Source: Gammaproteobacteria bacterium (GTDB lineage: Bacteria > Pseudomonadota > Gammaproteobacteria > PS1 > Pseudothioglobaceae). Taken from it: a DNA stretch of 47,510 nucleotides. Numbering within the stretch: position 1 is the first letter of the stretch; each line of letters begins with the position of its first letter. The position numbers and the translations under genes were made by a program. The notes under the pieces are model-generated. The model worked only from the letters and a program-made list of their open reading frames with translations. It ran no database searches and was not told where the DNA came from. Positions 34,084 through 46,933 of this stretch are shown piece by piece. The stretch covers positions 1-47,510 of the forward strand of contig JAPYOZ010000002.1 of NCBI GenBank assembly GCA_029941485.1, written 5' to 3'.

Positions 34084-35538
34084 TTAAATTTGTTCGGCTG
34101 CTTTAATTAAAGCTTGAGCTTTGTGCATGGTTTCATCCCATTCCGACTGTGGGATAGAGTCGTACACAATCCCAGCCCCAGCTTGCACATAGAGCATTTG
34201 ATCTTTAATAACTGCCGTACGAATAGCGATCGCCATATCCATACAACCGTGCCAAGACAAATAGCCAATAGCACCGGAATAAATATTACGTTTCAAGTCT
34301 TCTACTTCGTCAATAATCTCCATGGCACGCACTTTTGGGGCGCCACTCAGTGTGCCTGCTGGAAAAGTTGCCTTAAGCACGTCAATGGCGCTCACGTCTT
34401 CTTTCAGATCACATTCCACATTTGACACAATGTGCATTACATGTGAATAGCGCTCAACAAACATTTTATCCGTTAATACCACAGTGCCTATTTTGGCGAT
34501 ACGACCTAAATCATTACGACCTAAGTCAATTAACATTAGATGCTCTGCAATTTCTTTTTCATCGGCCAATAAATCTTTTTCTAAGGCTGAGTCCTCTTGT
34601 TCATTTTTACCACGAGAGCGAGTGCCTGCTATGGGGCGCACCGTTGCTTTTCTGTTGCCATCCACTCTAGTAAGAATCTCAGGTGAGGACCCTACGATCG
34701 TGACATCATCTAAATTAAGGTAATACATATAAGGAGATGGATTAAGGCGTCTGAGTTGACGATAAAGTTCAATGGCTGGTGCCTTAAACTCACAACTGAG
34801 TCGTTGTGAAGGCACCACTTGCATGACATCACCCGCAACAATGTATTCTTGAATTTTTTTAACTGCTGCTTTGTAGTTGTCTTCACCAAAGCTTGAAGTG
34901 AAATCTTGCTCAGTAATGTTATCCGACTGGTAGTCTGATGTTGTCAATGGCTGGTTAATTTGTGTGGATATTTCTTCTAATCGACCAATGGCATCTTCGT
35001 AACTTTGCTTGTTTGGATTAACGTGAGTAATGATGAATGCTTGATTAAGTAAGTTGTCAAATACTACTAAATCATTTGATAACATTAACAAGATATCCGC
35101 CACACCAAGCTCGTCACGCTTGTTAATTTTGGATAATTTTGGCTCAATGTAACGAATAATTTCATAACCAAAATAACCCACCAGACCGCCATTAAAATCC
35201 GGCAGTGCGTCTAATTGTGGCACTTTATACTGCGATAGATATTGCTCAATCCAGACTAGGGGATCTTTAACCTTAGTTGACTCGAGCAGTTTGCCATCTT
35301 GCTCAATGTGTACTTCGTAATCAAATACTTTGATGACGGTTTGTGCGTGTAGGCCAATCATCGAATAACGGCCCCATTTTTCACCGCCTTGAACCGATTC
35401 AAAAAGGTAAGAATAAGAATTATTAGCCAGTTTTAAATAAAGACCTAATGCGGTATCGGTATCAAGCGCAACGGCCTTATAAACTGGGACATGATTGTAC
35501 CCATCCGAGACATATTGTTCAAAACTCGCTTTATTCAT
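34084..35538 (-). CDS. trpE: Anthranilate synthase component I
   Basis: VPSQRLSCEF, SPSPYMYYL-type NPSPYMYYLNLD, GTRSRGKNEQED, LIDLGRNDLGRIAK, AGAGIVYDS. Confidence 0.97.
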   Translation of the reverse strand: MNKASFEQYVSDGYNHVPVYKAVALDTDTALGLYLKLANNSYSYLFESVQGGEKWGRYSMIGLHAQTVIKVFDYEVHIEQDGKLLESTKVKDPLVWIEQYLSQYKVPQLDALPDFNGGLVGYFGYEIIRYIEPKLSKINKRDELGVADILLMLSNDLVVFDNLLNQAFIITHVNPNKQSYEDAIGRLEEISTQINQPLTTSDYQSDNITEQDFTSSFGEDNYKAAVKKIQEYIVAGDVMQVVPSQRLSCEFKAPAIELYRQLRRLNPSPYMYYLNLDDVTIVGSSPEILTRVDGNRKATVRPIAGTRSRGKNEQEDSALEKDLLADEKEIAEHLMLIDLGRNDLGRIAKIGTVVLTDKMFVERYSHVMHIVSNVECDLKEDVSAIDVLKATFPAGTLSGAPKVRAMEIIDEVEDLKRNIYSGAIGYLSWHGCMDMAIAIRTAVIKDQMLYVQAGAGIVYDSIPQSEWDETMHKAQALIKAAEQI

Positions 35539-35587
35539 AAGCGCATTTTAAACCTTAAGACGACTTTGTATAAGTAGATTTAAAAGA

Positions 35588-35630
35588 CGAAAAAAAACCA
35601 CGCCCATTTAATAGAGTGTGGTTTTTTTAT
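35588..35630 (-). terminator. Rho-independent terminator after rpoC
   Basis: A-tract/CCACACTC...GGGCGTGG stem followed by T-tract. Confidence 0.8.
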
Positions 35631-35650
35631 TTTAGCTTTGAATAATGACT

Positions 35651-38600
35651 TTATTCTTCAGCTTGTGTTTCAGCACTTGTTTCAACATCCGCATCTGCTT
35701 CACTCAGTTGTTGTGAAAGTGCTGCTTCTGCATCGGCTGTTTGCATAATGCTTTCAGCACGTTTGGCACGTTTCTCTTGATGGTACACAAAACCCGTACC
35801 TGCTGGAATCAAGCGACCCACAATTACGTTTTCCTTCAAACCTTGCAATGTATCGACACGACCCGTGGTTGACGCCTCAGTTAGTACTCGAGTAGTCTCT
35901 TGGAATGATGCCGCAGAAATAAACGACTCCGTTGCTAACGATGCTTTGGTAATACCCATTAATAATCGTTGATAAATCACTGGGCTTTTACTTTGTGCTT
36001 CTAATTGCTTATTAGTATCAATAACACGAGCGTACTCGGCCGTTTCTCCATTCACAAAATTAGAATCACCTGCATCAAGAACTTCTACCTTACGTAGCAT
36101 TTGTTTAACGATTACTTCAATGTGCTTATCTGAAATTTTTACACCTTGTAGGCGATAAACATTTTGAACTTCCTTAACCACGTAATTCGCCAACGCTTCC
36201 ACGCCTAACAAGCGCAAAATATCGTGAGGATTTGACGGGCCATCAGAAATTACATCACCTTTTTCAACCGTTTCACCATCGAAGACATTAATTTGACGCC
36301 ATTTATGAATCATCATTTCAGTCGCTTCGCCTTGGTCAGAAGTAATCACTAAGCGATCTTTAGATTTAGTTGGATTACCAAAACTAATAACACCACTCGC
36401 TTCTGCAAGAATGGAATGGTCCTTAGCTTTACGTGCCTCAAACAAGTCGGCTACACGTGGTAGGCCACCGGTAATATCACTGGTCTTAGATTGATCTTTA
36501 GGGATCTTCGCTAAGACCTCGCCCGCTGTAATCACTTGATTGTCTTCTAAGTTAATCTTAACTTCTGACGGTAAATAGTGCGTTGATAACACCACTTCAG
36601 AATCACTTTCTTCGACCATCTTAATCATTGGCTTTAAACCTTTCGCCGCTACCGATCTTTCTGCTTCATCAATCATCTCAAAGAAGGTTAAACCCGTTAG
36701 TGGGTCTGTATTTTTATTAACCGTAATGCCTTCAACAAAATCAACAAAGATCACACGGCCTGCTTGCTCAGAAATGATTGGATGTGTGTGTGGATCCCAA
36801 TCAGCAATTTTATCTTTTGCCTTAACTGAACCACCATCTTGAACATGAACAATGGCACCGTACGGAACTTTATAACGCTCAACTTCTTGACCTTTAATAT
36901 TACGAATTGTCACTTCTGAAGAACGTGAAACAATAACTAAATCACCATTTTCATTGGTAATTGATTTTAAGTTTTCAAAATATGCAACACCGTCATTATC
37001 AACATTAATACTACTGATTACTGTTGATGCGGATGCCGCGCCACCAATGTGGAACGTACGCATGGTTAACTGTGTACCTGGCTCACCAATGGATTGTGCT
37101 GCAATTACACCAACGGCTTCACCAACACCAATCTTGTGACCACGAGCCATGTCGTTACCATAACAAGATGCACACACACCGTAGCGAGTATCACAAGTAA
37201 TAGTAGAACGCGCCTTGATGGATTCTACACCCATCTCATTAATCTTATCTGAATCTTCCAAAGTAACTAAATGACCCTTAGGTAATAATACTTCAGTTGA
37301 ATCTGGCACTAGTATATCTTCAGCCATGACACGACCCAATACAGCAGCACCAAGTGTCTGCACAATATTGCCACCTTCAATTGTCGCTTTCATGATTAGG
37401 CCATTTTCAGTACCACAATCATCTTCGTTTACAACAAGATCTTGACCAACATCTACCAAACGACGTGTTAAATAACCTGAGTTTGCTGTTTTAAGCGCCG
37501 TATCAGCCAAACCTTTTCGAGCACCGTGCGTTGAAATAAAGTATTGCAGATTGTTCAAACCTTCACGGAAGTTTGAAGTAATCGGTGTTTCAATAATTGA
37601 GCCGTCTGGCTTAGCCATTAAACCACGCATACCTGCTAACTGACGTATCTGTGCTGGAGAACCTCTAGCGCCTGAATCGGCCATCATGTAAATTGAATTA
37701 AACGATGGTTTCTTTTCAGTCTTACCTTGTGCGTCGGTCATTTCTTCAAAGCCAACTTCATCCATCATTGCTTTTGCTACTTTTTCTGAAGTACGAGACC
37801 AAATATCAATCACTTTATTATAACGCTCGCCATCCGTTACCACACCTGATGAAAACTGATTTTGTACATCTTTTACTTGTGCTTCAGCTTCTTTAATCAT
37901 GCTGGCTTTTGTGTCTGGAATAATCATATCATTAGAGCAAAATGAAATGCCTGACTTGGTTGAATATTGAAAACCCATGTACATCATTTGATCAGCAAAA
38001 ATAACTGTGTCTTTAAGCTCTTGCGTCTGATAACAAACGTGAATTAAGTTAGAAACTACTTTTTTACTAATTGCTTTGTTAATTAAATCGAACGATAAGC
38101 CGGCCGGCAGGATTCTTGAAAAAATCGCACGACCAACTGTGGTATCAACAATACGCGTTGTCGTTGGTTGATACTTTCCGTCTAATTTTTCATAGTCTTG
38201 AATACGCAATTTAACTTGAGCATGCAAGGTTGTTGAGTCTGATTCATACGCATTAAGCGCCTCAGTAGCGCTGGCAAAAATCATGCCTTCGCCTTTTTGA
38301 TTAACCTTCTCACGAGTCATGTAGTACAGACCTAAAATTACGTCCTGTGAAGGCACAATAATCGGATCACCACTAGCAAGGTGTAATACATTGTTAGAAG
38401 CCAACATTAGTGTTCTTGCTTCCAGTTGCGCCTCTTCAGACAATGGTACGTGTACCGCCATTTGATCACCATCAAAGTCAGCGTTAAATGCACCACAAAC
38501 CAATGGATGAAGTTGAATCGCTTTACCTTCAATCAACAATGGTTCAAATGCTTGAATACCCAAACGGTGTAATGTTGGTGCACGGTTAAGCATGACTGGA

Positions 38601-39859
38601 TGCTGGTGCACCACTCTTTCTAAAATATCCCATACTTCAGGGATTTCACTCTCAACCATCTTCTTAGCCGCCTTAATGGTTGAGGCTAGACCTTGTGCTT
38701 GTAAGCGATTGTAGATAAATGGTTTGAATAACTCTAAAGCCATTTTCTTCGGCAAACCACATTGGTGTAACTTAAGGTATGGACCACACACAATCACCGA
38801 ACGGCCAGAGTAGTCAACACGCTTACCCAATAAGTTTTGACGGAAACGACCTTGCTTACCTTTAATCATGTCAGCAATTGACTTAAGTGGACGGCGATTA
38901 TTACCCATCACTGCACGGCCACGACGACCATTATCAATCAGTGAATCGACTGCTTCTTGAAGCATACGCTTTTCGTTACGCACAATAATCTCAGGTGCAT
39001 CTAATTCTAATAAGCGACCTAAACGGTTGTTACGATTGATAACACGACGATATAAATCGTTCAAATCGGAGGTTGCAAAACGACCGCCATCTAGCGGTAC
39101 TAATGGACGTAAATCTGGCGGAAGAATAGGTAATACATTAAGCACCATCCACTCAGGCTTATTGCCCGATTGAATCAATGAATCAATTAATTTCAAACGC
39201 TTATTGTATTTTTTAAGCTTGGTTTGAGATTTGGTATTTAGACTGTCTTCACGCAAATTAGCCGCTTCTTTTTCAAGCTGCATTTCTTTTAAAACGTCTT
39301 GAATGGCTTCGGCACCCATCTTCGCTTCAAATTCATCATCGCCATACTCATCCAGAGCATCAAAATACATTTCTTCGGTTAATAATTGCTTGTGCACCAA
39401 CGGTGTAGAGCCTGGGTCCGTTACTAAGAAAGCTTCAAAATATAAAACACGCTCAATGTCTTTTAAGGTCATGTCCATCAATAAACCTAAACGCGAAGGC
39501 AAGGATTTAAGGTACCAAATGTGCGCAATGGGTGCGGCCAATTCGATATGCCCCATACGTTCACGACGTACTTTTGAGAACGTAACTTCAACGCCACATT
39601 TTTCACACACAACATTACGGAATCTCATGCGCTTGTATTTACCACACAAACACTCAAAATCTTTCATTGGGCCAAAAATCTTAGCACAGAACAAACCTTC
39701 TCTTTCAGGTTTGAATGTACGGTAGTTAATGGTTTCAGGTTTTTTTACCTCACCATATGACCATGAACGAATCTTCTCAGGAGAAGCCAGTCCAACTCGA
39801 ATCGCATCAAAATCTTGTTCTTTATTTTGCTGTTTTAAAATTTGTAATAAATCTTTCAT
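35651..39859 (-). CDS. rpoC: DNA-directed RNA polymerase subunit beta'
   Basis: [56 protein letters not shown]. Confidence 0.99.
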   Translation of the reverse strand: MKDLLQILKQQNKEQDFDAIRVGLASPEKIRSWSYGEVKKPETINYRTFKPEREGLFCAKIFGPMKDFECLCGKYKRMRFRNVVCEKCGVEVTFSKVRRERMGHIELAAPIAHIWYLKSLPSRLGLLMDMTLKDIERVLYFEAFLVTDPGSTPLVHKQLLTEEMYFDALDEYGDDEFEAKMGAEAIQDVLKEMQLEKEAANLREDSLNTKSQTKLKKYNKRLKLIDSLIQSGNKPEWMVLNVLPILPPDLRPLVPLDGGRFATSDLNDLYRRVINRNNRLGRLLELDAPEIIVRNEKRMLQEAVDSLIDNGRRGRAVMGNNRRPLKSIADMIKGKQGRFRQNLLGKRVDYSGRSVIVCGPYLKLHQCGLPKKMALELFKPFIYNRLQAQGLASTIKAAKKMVESEIPEVWDILERVVHQHPVMLNRAPTLHRLGIQAFEPLLIEGKAIQLHPLVCGAFNADFDGDQMAVHVPLSEEAQLEARTLMLASNNVLHLASGDPIIVPSQDVILGLYYMTREKVNQKGEGMIFASATEALNAYESDSTTLHAQVKLRIQDYEKLDGKYQPTTTRIVDTTVGRAIFSRILPAGLSFDLINKAISKKVVSNLIHVCYQTQELKDTVIFADQMMYMGFQYSTKSGISFCSNDMIIPDTKASMIKEAEAQVKDVQNQFSSGVVTDGERYNKVIDIWSRTSEKVAKAMMDEVGFEEMTDAQGKTEKKPSFNSIYMMADSGARGSPAQIRQLAGMRGLMAKPDGSIIETPITSNFREGLNNLQYFISTHGARKGLADTALKTANSGYLTRRLVDVGQDLVVNEDDCGTENGLIMKATIEGGNIVQTLGAAVLGRVMAEDILVPDSTEVLLPKGHLVTLEDSDKINEMGVESIKARSTITCDTRYGVCASCYGNDMARGHKIGVGEAVGVIAAQSIGEPGTQLTMRTFHIGGAASASTVISSINVDNDGVAYFENLKSITNENGDLVIVSRSSEVTIRNIKGQEVERYKVPYGAIVHVQDGGSVKAKDKIADWDPHTHPIISEQAGRVIFVDFVEGITVNKNTDPLTGLTFFEMIDEAERSVAAKGLKPMIKMVEESDSEVVLSTHYLPSEVKINLEDNQVITAGEVLAKIPKDQSKTSDITGGLPRVADLFEARKAKDHSILAEASGVISFGNPTKSKDRLVITSDQGEATEMMIHKWRQINVFDGETVEKGDVISDGPSNPHDILRLLGVEALANYVVKEVQNVYRLQGVKISDKHIEVIVKQMLRKVEVLDAGDSNFVNGETAEYARVIDTNKQLEAQSKSPVIYQRLLMGITKASLATESFISAASFQETTRVLTEASTTGRVDTLQGLKENVIVGRLIPAGTGFVYHQEKRAKRAESIMQTADAEAALSQQLSEADADVETSAETQAEE

Positions 39860-39873
39860 CGGATTCTCCTAAT

Positions 39874-42800
39874 TTAGTGTTGCTCAAGTTCGACGTCAAT
39901 ACCTAACGAACGAATCTCTTTGACCAATACATTAAATGATTCTGGCATGACTGATTCGGTCAAGTTCACGCCATCAACAATACTCTTGTACATCTTCGCA
40001 CGACCGGCAACATCATCTGATTTCACCGTTAACATCTCGCGTAGTGTGTGTGCTGCACCATAAGCTTCTAATGCCCATACTTCCATTTCACCAAAGCGTT
40101 GACCACCAAACTGTGCCTTACCACTCAACGGCTGTTGAGTTACTAATGAATAAGGACCAGTTGAACGAGCATGCATCTTATCATCTACTAAGTGATTAAG
40201 CTTAAGCATATGCATATAACCAACCGTTACTAGGCGATCAAACGCCTCACCGGTACGACCATCATATAACTGCTCTTGACCAGACTCTGGAAGATCAGCT
40301 AATTTTAGTAATGACTTAATATCTTCTTCTTTAATGCCATCAAATACCGGAGTTGCCATTGGCACACCACCGCGTAAGTTTCTTGCCAATTCGATAATCT
40401 CTTCATCGGTAAATGAAGCTAAGTCTTCTTGCTTACCGTAAGAGTTGTAAATCTTATCTAAGAATGCTCTGATTTCTTTTACCATCTCAGTGCGTTTCTC
40501 ATCCAACATGGCGGCAATTTTATAACCCAAGCCTTTTGCTGCATAACCTAAGTGAACTTCTAATACTTGACCAACGTTCATTCGTGATGGTACACCGAGT
40601 GGGTTAAGCACCACATCAACCGTTGAACCGTCTTCAAGGTAAGGCATATCTTCAATTGGAGATACGCGTGAAATCACACCTTTGTTACCATGACGACCAG
40701 CCATCTTATCACCGACTTGAAGGGTTTTACGTGTTGCCACGTAAACTTTAACCATCTTCATTACACCTGGTGGTAATTCTGCACCTTCGTTAATCTTGGC
40801 GCGCTCTTCTTCAAAGAATTTATCAAACTCAACTTGCTTAGCTTTTGCTTGTTTCACTAATGCTGCCACTTCTTTATTGACACTTGCATCTTCAACTTTA
40901 AGCTTTGCAACTTCCATATTTTCTAATGGCTTCATCATCTTAGCATTAAGCTTATCACCAGTTTTAATACTGCCAACACCTTTAGTTACCACACCACCTG
41001 AAAGTTTCAAGCGAACTCGACGGAAAATATCACCATCAATAATGCCAAATTCATCATCAATGTCCTTTCTAATTTTAGCCAGGCGCTCTTCATCAATATT
41101 AAGCGCTCTTGAATCTTTTTCAACACGATCACGAGTAAAGACTTGCACATCAATAACTACACCGGATTTCGATGCACCAATGCGTAATGAAGAGTCTTTA
41201 ACATTATTGGCTTTCTCGCCAAAAATAGCTCTGAGTAATTTTTCCTCCGGAGACAATACTGTTTCACTCTTCGGCGTTACTTTACCTACTAAGATATCAC
41301 CACCTTTAACACGAGCACCTACATAAACCACACCCACTTCATCTAATTTAGACAAGGCTGATTCGCTTACGTTTGGAATGTCAGCAGTAATTTCTTCAGG
41401 ACCTAACTTAGTATCACGAGAATATGCAGTTAACTCTTCAATATGGATGGTGGTATAGCGATCTTCTTGTACCACTCTTTCTGATATTAAAATTGAATCT
41501 TCAAAGTTGTAACCATTCCAAGGCATAAAGGCAATCATCATGTTTTGACCTAGAGCTAATTCACCTAAATCAGTAGAAGGACCGTCTGCCAACACATCAC
41601 CCGCTGCAATTTTATCGCCGGTTTTAACCAATGGTTTTTGATTAATACAAGTGTTTTGATTAGAACGTGAGTATTTGGTTAGATTATAAATATCAACACC
41701 TAACTCGCCCGCCTTAGTCTGCTTTGAATCCACTCGAATTACAATACGAGAAGCATCTACTGCTTCAACCACACCGCCATGCTTAGCCGTTACACAAACA
41801 CGTGAATCCGTTGCAACAACACGTTCAATACCAGTACCAACTAATGGCTTTTCAGCACGCAATACAGGCACTGCTTGACGTTGCATATTTGAACCCATGA
41901 GCGCACGGTTTGCATCATCATGCTCAAGGAATGGAATGAGTGATGCTGCCACAGACGAGATTTGCTTAGAGTCAATATCAATCAAAGTAACGTCTTGTGA
42001 ATTCACCAAGACAAATTCGTTTTTACGACGACATGAAATCAGATCACCCATAAGCTGACCTTTACCATCTATTATCGCATTTGCCTGTGCAATAGTATGC
42101 TCAAGCTCATCAATCGCAGACACGTAAATCACTTCATCAGTTACTTTACCTTTTTTAACTATCTGATATGGAGTTTCCAAAAAGCCATAACTATTAGTTT
42201 TTGCATATACTGCTAATGTATTAATTAGGCCAATGTTTGGACCTTCTGGTGTTTCAATTGGACACAGACGACCGTAATGCGATGGATGCACGTCACGTAC
42301 TTCAAAACCAGCACGCTCACGAGTTAAACCACCTGGACCTAATGCAGAAATACGGCGTTTATGGGTTACACCTGAAAGTGGATTTACTTGATCCATAAAC
42401 TGCGAAAGTTGAGATGAACCAAAGAATTCTCTTACTGCTGCAGATACAGGCTTAGAGTTAATTAAATCTTGTGGCGTTAATTCATCAGTTTCAGCCAAAT
42501 TTAGACCTTCTCTTACTGCTTTTTCAACTCTGACTAGACCAATTCTGAATTGATTTTCAATCATTTCACCAATCGCCCTAACACGTCTATTAGCTAGTGT
42601 ATCCACATCGTCAACAGAATCGTTACCATTTTTAATGTCGATTAATAATTTAAGGACATTAATAATGTCATCGTTGGTTAATACGTGCTCGCCCGTTTCT
42701 GATTTGATACCTAAACGACGGTTTAACTTCATACGACCTACTTTGGATAAATCGTAACGATCGTTCTTAAAGAATAAATTGTTAAACAATAAATTCACCG

Positions 42801-43956
42801 CATCTTCTGTTGCTGGCTCACCTGGACGCATCACATGATAAATAGACATACGAGCTTCAAGCTCAGTTTGCGTTTCATCTAAACGTAAGGTATCTGAAAT
42901 GTAAGCACCGCCTTCAGATTCATTAATGTAGAGAATTTCAATCTTTTTAACTTTGTTAGCGCTTAATGCTTCTAACACCTCTTCGCCAATCACTGTATTA
43001 GCTGCAAATAAAATTTCACCGGTTTCTTTGTCGATTAGATCTGATGATATAACCTTATCCAATAAATATTCAAGTGAAGAATTAAGAGACTTAACGTTAG
43101 CTTTTTCTAATAATTTTGTATGTTTTGCAGTAATACGGCGACCTTGTTCAACAACAACGTCCTTACCAGAAAGAATATCAAACTCTGCGATTGTGCCGCG
43201 AAGACGCTCTGGCGACAAAGCAATATCACACGATTTTGCCTTTAATTTAACATTGGTCTTTTTAAAGAAAGTATCGAGAATATCACTACTACCAAGACCC
43301 ATAGCACGAAGTAGTGTTGTTACTGGTAATTTACGACGACGGTCAATTCTTGCGTATAAATGCTCGTGGTGATCAAATTCAAAATCTAACCATGAGCCAC
43401 GGTAAGGAATAACGCGCGACGAGAATAAAATCTTACCTGAAGAGTGTGTTTTACCCTTATCGTGTTCAAATATCACGCCAGGAGATCTGTGCAGTTGTGA
43501 TACCACGACACGCTCTGTACCGTTAATAACAAAGGTACCTGTTTCAGTCATTAATGGCAATTGGCCTAAGTAAACATCCTCTTCAATGATTTGTTTAACT
43601 CGGCGTTTTTTCTTTAAGGTTGAACCGTTCTTATCAAATAAGACAAGGTTTAGTTTAACGCGTAGTGTTGAGGCAAAAGTGACGCCACGTAATTTACACT
43701 CTTTAACGCTAAATTTTGGTTCTTGTAATTCATAATCTACATATTCAATTTCTGCATAACCGTTAACTGCAGTAATAGGGAAAACAGATTGAAACACCCC
43801 ATGCAAACCAACATCTTCTTTAGTTTTGCTGCCAGCTTGAATGAAGCTGTTAAAAGAATCAATTTGAATAGCCAATAAATCTGGCTCTTGTAAGATCGAT
43901 GATCTTGAACCAAAGTTGTTTCTAATTCGCTTTTTTTCCGTAAATGAATAAGCCAT
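39874..43956 (-). CDS. rpoB: DNA-directed RNA polymerase subunit beta
   Basis: [65 protein letters not shown]. Confidence 0.99.
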   Translation of the reverse strand: MAYSFTEKKRIRNNFGSRSSILQEPDLLAIQIDSFNSFIQAGSKTKEDVGLHGVFQSVFPITAVNGYAEIEYVDYELQEPKFSVKECKLRGVTFASTLRVKLNLVLFDKNGSTLKKKRRVKQIIEEDVYLGQLPLMTETGTFVINGTERVVVSQLHRSPGVIFEHDKGKTHSSGKILFSSRVIPYRGSWLDFEFDHHEHLYARIDRRRKLPVTTLLRAMGLGSSDILDTFFKKTNVKLKAKSCDIALSPERLRGTIAEFDILSGKDVVVEQGRRITAKHTKLLEKANVKSLNSSLEYLLDKVISSDLIDKETGEILFAANTVIGEEVLEALSANKVKKIEILYINESEGGAYISDTLRLDETQTELEARMSIYHVMRPGEPATEDAVNLLFNNLFFKNDRYDLSKVGRMKLNRRLGIKSETGEHVLTNDDIINVLKLLIDIKNGNDSVDDVDTLANRRVRAIGEMIENQFRIGLVRVEKAVREGLNLAETDELTPQDLINSKPVSAAVREFFGSSQLSQFMDQVNPLSGVTHKRRISALGPGGLTRERAGFEVRDVHPSHYGRLCPIETPEGPNIGLINTLAVYAKTNSYGFLETPYQIVKKGKVTDEVIYVSAIDELEHTIAQANAIIDGKGQLMGDLISCRRKNEFVLVNSQDVTLIDIDSKQISSVAASLIPFLEHDDANRALMGSNMQRQAVPVLRAEKPLVGTGIERVVATDSRVCVTAKHGGVVEAVDASRIVIRVDSKQTKAGELGVDIYNLTKYSRSNQNTCINQKPLVKTGDKIAAGDVLADGPSTDLGELALGQNMMIAFMPWNGYNFEDSILISERVVQEDRYTTIHIEELTAYSRDTKLGPEEITADIPNVSESALSKLDEVGVVYVGARVKGGDILVGKVTPKSETVLSPEEKLLRAIFGEKANNVKDSSLRIGASKSGVVIDVQVFTRDRVEKDSRALNIDEERLAKIRKDIDDEFGIIDGDIFRRVRLKLSGGVVTKGVGSIKTGDKLNAKMMKPLENMEVAKLKVEDASVNKEVAALVKQAKAKQVEFDKFFEEERAKINEGAELPPGVMKMVKVYVATRKTLQVGDKMAGRHGNKGVISRVSPIEDMPYLEDGSTVDVVLNPLGVPSRMNVGQVLEVHLGYAAKGLGYKIAAMLDEKRTEMVKEIRAFLDKIYNSYGKQEDLASFTDEEIIELARNLRGGVPMATPVFDGIKEEDIKSLLKLADLPESGQEQLYDGRTGEAFDRLVTVGYMHMLKLNHLVDDKMHARSTGPYSLVTQQPLSGKAQFGGQRFGEMEVWALEAYGAAHTLREMLTVKSDDVAGRAKMYKSIVDGVNLTESVMPESFNVLVKEIRSLGIDVELEQH

Positions 43957-43984
43957 GAATACCTCGTATTAGTTGATTATTGCG

Positions 43985-44004
43985 TGTAAGAATTTCTTCT
44001 TACA
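43985..44004 (-). promoter_or_regulatory. Perfect RNA hairpin with GAAA tetraloop in the rpoB 5' UTR
   Basis: Minus strand TGTAAGAA-GAAA-TTCTTACA. Confidence 0.6.
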
Positions 44005-44013
44005 TTAAAAACA

Positions 44014-44039
44014 CCAAAATCCCCACAAGGGGATTTTGG
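44014..44039 (-). promoter_or_regulatory. Perfect 11-bp hairpin, candidate partial attenuator between rplL and rpoB
   Basis: CCAAAATCCCC-TTGT-GGGGATTTTGG on the minus strand, followed by a T-rich stretch. Confidence 0.65.
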
Positions 44040-44057
44040 GTGAAACACTTAAATTAT

Positions 44058-44435
44058 TTATTTAAGTTCTACGCTAGCACCCGCTTCTTCAAGCTGCTTT
44101 TTAACGTCTTCAGCTTCCGCTTTAGATGCGCCTTCTTTAATTGGCGCTGGCGCAGATTCAACCATGTCTTTAGCCTCTTTAAGACCTAGACCAGTGATTG
44201 AACGTACTGCTTTAATAACAGCAACTTTCTTCTCGCCGAATGATGTCAACACAACGTTGAATTCAGTCTGCTCTTCTGCTGCGCTGCCAGCATCCGCTGC
44301 TGCCGCTACTGGTGCCGCTGCCGCTGCCGCTGCAGATACACCAAACTTTTCTTCCATTGCTGAAACTAATTCAACAACATCCATTACAGACATATCTGCA
44401 ATTGCATTTAAAATATCGTCATTTGATAATGCCAT
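44058..44435 (-). CDS. rplL: 50S ribosomal protein L7/L12
   Basis: [48 protein letters not shown]. Confidence 0.98.
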   Translation of the reverse strand: MALSNDDILNAIADMSVMDVVELVSAMEEKFGVSAAAAAAAPVAAAADAGSAAEEQTEFNVVLTSFGEKKVAVIKAVRSITGLGLKEAKDMVESAPAPIKEGASKAEAEDVKKQLEEAGASVELK

Positions 44436-44457
44436 GATATTTACTCCTTTTTATTTA

Positions 44458-44979
44458 TTATTGTTTTTGGTCACGAACTGCCGCTACCACTCGAGTTACT
44501 TTTGTCGGAACTTCATTCAAAGTTCTTGCTAGTTTCTCTACCGGTGCTAACATAAGCGCCATAACCAGACTGATCGCTTGATCTTTAGTTGGTAAGTCTG
44601 CAATACGCTTAAGCTGATCTGCTTCCACAAATTCGCCTGAAACGCCCAAACCCTTAACGACTAAATCTTCGTTATCTTTAACGAAATCATTAAATACGCG
44701 TGCTACTGCACCTGGATCTTCCTGAGAAAATCCAAGGATTACCGGTCCGCTAAGAACGGGTAGTACACACTCGCATTCAGTCTTCGCTAATGCTATTTTT
44801 GCTAAGGTATTCTTTACAACACGTAAAGAAACATTTGCATCCATTGCACTAGAGCGTAGATTAGTCATTTGTTCAACTGTCAATCCACGATACTCGGCCA
44901 CGCCAACAGAAATTGCACTATCCGCTAGTGAATTTACTTGTTCGACAACAACCTTTTTTGCTTCAAGATTTAGAGCCAT
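44458..44979 (-). CDS. rplJ: 50S ribosomal protein L10
   Basis: [36 protein letters not shown]; located upstream of rplL. Confidence 0.98.
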   Translation of the reverse strand: MALNLEAKKVVVEQVNSLADSAISVGVAEYRGLTVEQMTNLRSSAMDANVSLRVVKNTLAKIALAKTECECVLPVLSGPVILGFSQEDPGAVARVFNDFVKDNEDLVVKGLGVSGEFVEADQLKRIADLPTKDQAISLVMALMLAPVEKLARTLNEVPTKVTRVVAAVRDQKQ

Positions 44980-44989
44980 TTGCCTCTCC

Positions 44990-45170
44990 TGAACAGTTTA
45001 AAAAAGAAAGCCATCATTTGATAACTTTCGCCACAGAGTATTTGCATACCCTCTACATAGGCAGACCAGAGAACCGGTCAATTAAACAAACACACCAGAA
45101 GACATGTTTGCACCTATGGTCTTTGAGGTCAGTCAGATTAACTCTGTGACCCAAAGAATTCTTTTAGTCG
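44990..45170 (-). promoter_or_regulatory. Ribosomal protein L10 leader (autoregulatory mRNA element)
   Basis: 195-nt rplA-rplJ gap with a perfect 8-bp long-range closing stem CACAGAGT (45148-45141) / ACTCTGTG (45040-45033) enclosing internal hairpins; position as in known L10 leaders. Confidence 0.7.
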
Positions 45171-45174
45171 ATAT

Positions 45175-45870
45175 TTAAATATCGACCGTTGCTAAATCAA
45201 TCGCTAGGCCTGGACCCATGGTTGAAGAAACACTTATTTTTTTGAAATAAACACCCTTAGCTGAGCTAGGTTTTGCTTTTTTCAACGCTTCCACTAAAGC
45301 CGTAATATTTTGTGCCAAAGCCTCTGCACTGAATGACGCTTTACCAATGCCTGCATGAATAATCGCTGCTTTGTCTGTACGGTAACGCACTTGACCTGCT
45401 TTAGCGTTATTAACCGCTGTTGCCACGTCTGGTGTTACTGTGCCAACTTTAGGGTTTGGCATTAAACCACGCGGGCCTAACACTTGACCTAGACGACCCA
45501 CAACACCCATCGCATCTGGAGATGCAATAACGACGTCGTAATTAAGATCACCGTCCTGCATAGACTTCATTAAATCTTCCATACCCACAACGTCTGCACC
45601 CGCCGCTTCAGCTTTAGCCACGTTGTCACCTTGAGTAAACACCGCAACACGGACCGTCTTACCAGTACCGTTTGGCAATACCACAGCGCCGCGCACATTT
45701 TGGTCGGATTTTTTAGAATCAACGCCTAAATTAATACTCACATCCACTGATTCATCAAACTTAGAACTTGCACATTCTTTTAATAAATTAAGTGCATCGT
45801 CCATTGAATAACGTTTACCAATTTCAACCTTAGCTGAATTGTCTTTTTGTTTTTTTGTTAACTTAGTCAT
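45175..45870 (-). CDS. rplA: 50S ribosomal protein L1
   Basis: [37 protein letters not shown]. Confidence 0.98.
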   Translation of the reverse strand: MTKLTKKQKDNSAKVEIGKRYSMDDALNLLKECASSKFDESVDVSINLGVDSKKSDQNVRGAVVLPNGTGKTVRVAVFTQGDNVAKAEAAGADVVGMEDLMKSMQDGDLNYDVVIASPDAMGVVGRLGQVLGPRGLMPNPKVGTVTPDVATAVNNAKAGQVRYRTDKAAIIHAGIGKASFSAEALAQNITALVEALKKAKPSSAKGVYFKKISVSSTMGPGLAIDLATVDI

Positions 45871-45874
45871 CTAA

Positions 45875-46303
45875 TCAACCCTCCACTTCAATACCCATTG
45901 AACGGGCCGTACCAGCAATAACATTAACCGCTGCATCCATGTCATTTGCATTAAGATCTTTCATCTTGATGTTTGCAACTTCTTCTAGTTGTGCGCGTGT
46001 AATTTTTCCAACTTTATCAGTATGTGGTACGCCAGAACCTTTCTTGATGCCTGTTACTTTTAAGATTAATAATGCTGCTGGCGGTGTCTTAGTAACAAAA
46101 GTAAAGCTACGATCGTTATAGACCGTAATTACAACTGGCACTTTCATGCCTTTGTCAATTTCTTGCGTTTGCGCGTTAAACGCCTTACAAAAATCCATAA
46201 TGTTCACACCGTGTTGACCTAATGCAGGGCCCACTGGTGGTGAAGGATTTGCTTCTTGCGCTGGAATCTGCAGCTTAATGTAAGATTCAATTTTTTTAGC
46301 CAT
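45875..46303 (-). CDS. rplK: 50S ribosomal protein L11
   Basis: [38 protein letters not shown]. Confidence 0.99.
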   Translation of the reverse strand: MAKKIESYIKLQIPAQEANPSPPVGPALGQHGVNIMDFCKAFNAQTQEIDKGMKVPVVITVYNDRSFTFVTKTPPAALLILKVTGIKKGSGVPHTDKVGKITRAQLEEVANIKMKDLNANDMDAAVNVIAGTARSMGIEVEG

Positions 46304-46334
46304 TTTTCTTCCTTGAGGTGTTTGCCTCGTTTTT

Positions 46335-46361
46335 GGGTATAGCGCCTATTAAGCTCCCCTG
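46335..46361 (-). promoter_or_regulatory. Putative L1-binding site in the rplK leader
   Basis: Minus strand CAGGGGAGCTTAATAGGCGCTATACCC resembles the GGGGAGC... L1 target of rplKA leaders. Confidence 0.45.
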
Positions 46362-46390
46362 TTAAATCATAACCCGAAGGTTATTTTCTT

Positions 46391-46924
46391 TTAAGTTTTC
46401 GCCACTTGTGAAAACTCAAGTTCTACTGGAGTAGTGCGTCCAAAAATTAACACTTCTACTTTGAGTAAATTCTTTTCATAATCAACCGATTCAATTGTGC
46501 CACTGAATTCATTAAACGGTCCATCAATCACTAAGACTTCTTCACCTGCTTGATAAGCCACTTTAGGTTTAGGTTTATCAGCACCTTCTTGCACACGTGC
46601 CATAATCTTATCAACTTCGCGTTGTGTAATTGGCGAAGGTTTACCCGAAGAGCCGCCAATAAAACCAATCACATTATTAGTGTTCTTAACCAATAACCAA
46701 CTCGGTTCAGTAAGCTCCATACTCACCAACATGTAGCCTGGGAAAAATTTACGCTCTGCTGTTTTCTTTTGACCGTCTTTTAATTCAACTACTTGCTCAG
46801 TAGGAATCATAACTTCACCAACAAGTTCTTCTAATCCTTCTCTTGCAACTGCTTCTTCAATTGCAGTTTTAACTTTCGCTTCATAACCGCTTCTTGCATG
46901 AAGCACGTACCATCTCTTAGACAT
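46391..46924 (-). CDS. nusG: Transcription termination/antitermination protein NusG
   Basis: KRWYVLHARSGYEAKVK, FFPGYMLVSMEL, GEEVLVIDGPFNEFSGTIESVD (KOW). Confidence 0.98.
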   Translation of the reverse strand: MSKRWYVLHARSGYEAKVKTAIEEAVAREGLEELVGEVMIPTEQVVELKDGQKKTAERKFFPGYMLVSMELTEPSWLLVKNTNNVIGFIGGSSGKPSPITQREVDKIMARVQEGADKPKPKVAYQAGEEVLVIDGPFNEFSGTIESVDYEKNLLKVEVLIFGRTTPVELEFSQVAKT

Positions 46925-46933
46925 TTAAATCCT

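Noticed and set aside
40796-41326. 176-aa ORF antisense to rpoB (also 42953-43372)
   Set aside because: Shadow ORFs opposite conserved rpoB; Ser/Thr-rich translations typical of antisense frames.
44164-44532. 122-aa ORF antisense to rplL/rplJ
   Set aside because: Ala-rich antisense of the L7/L12 hinge; artefact.
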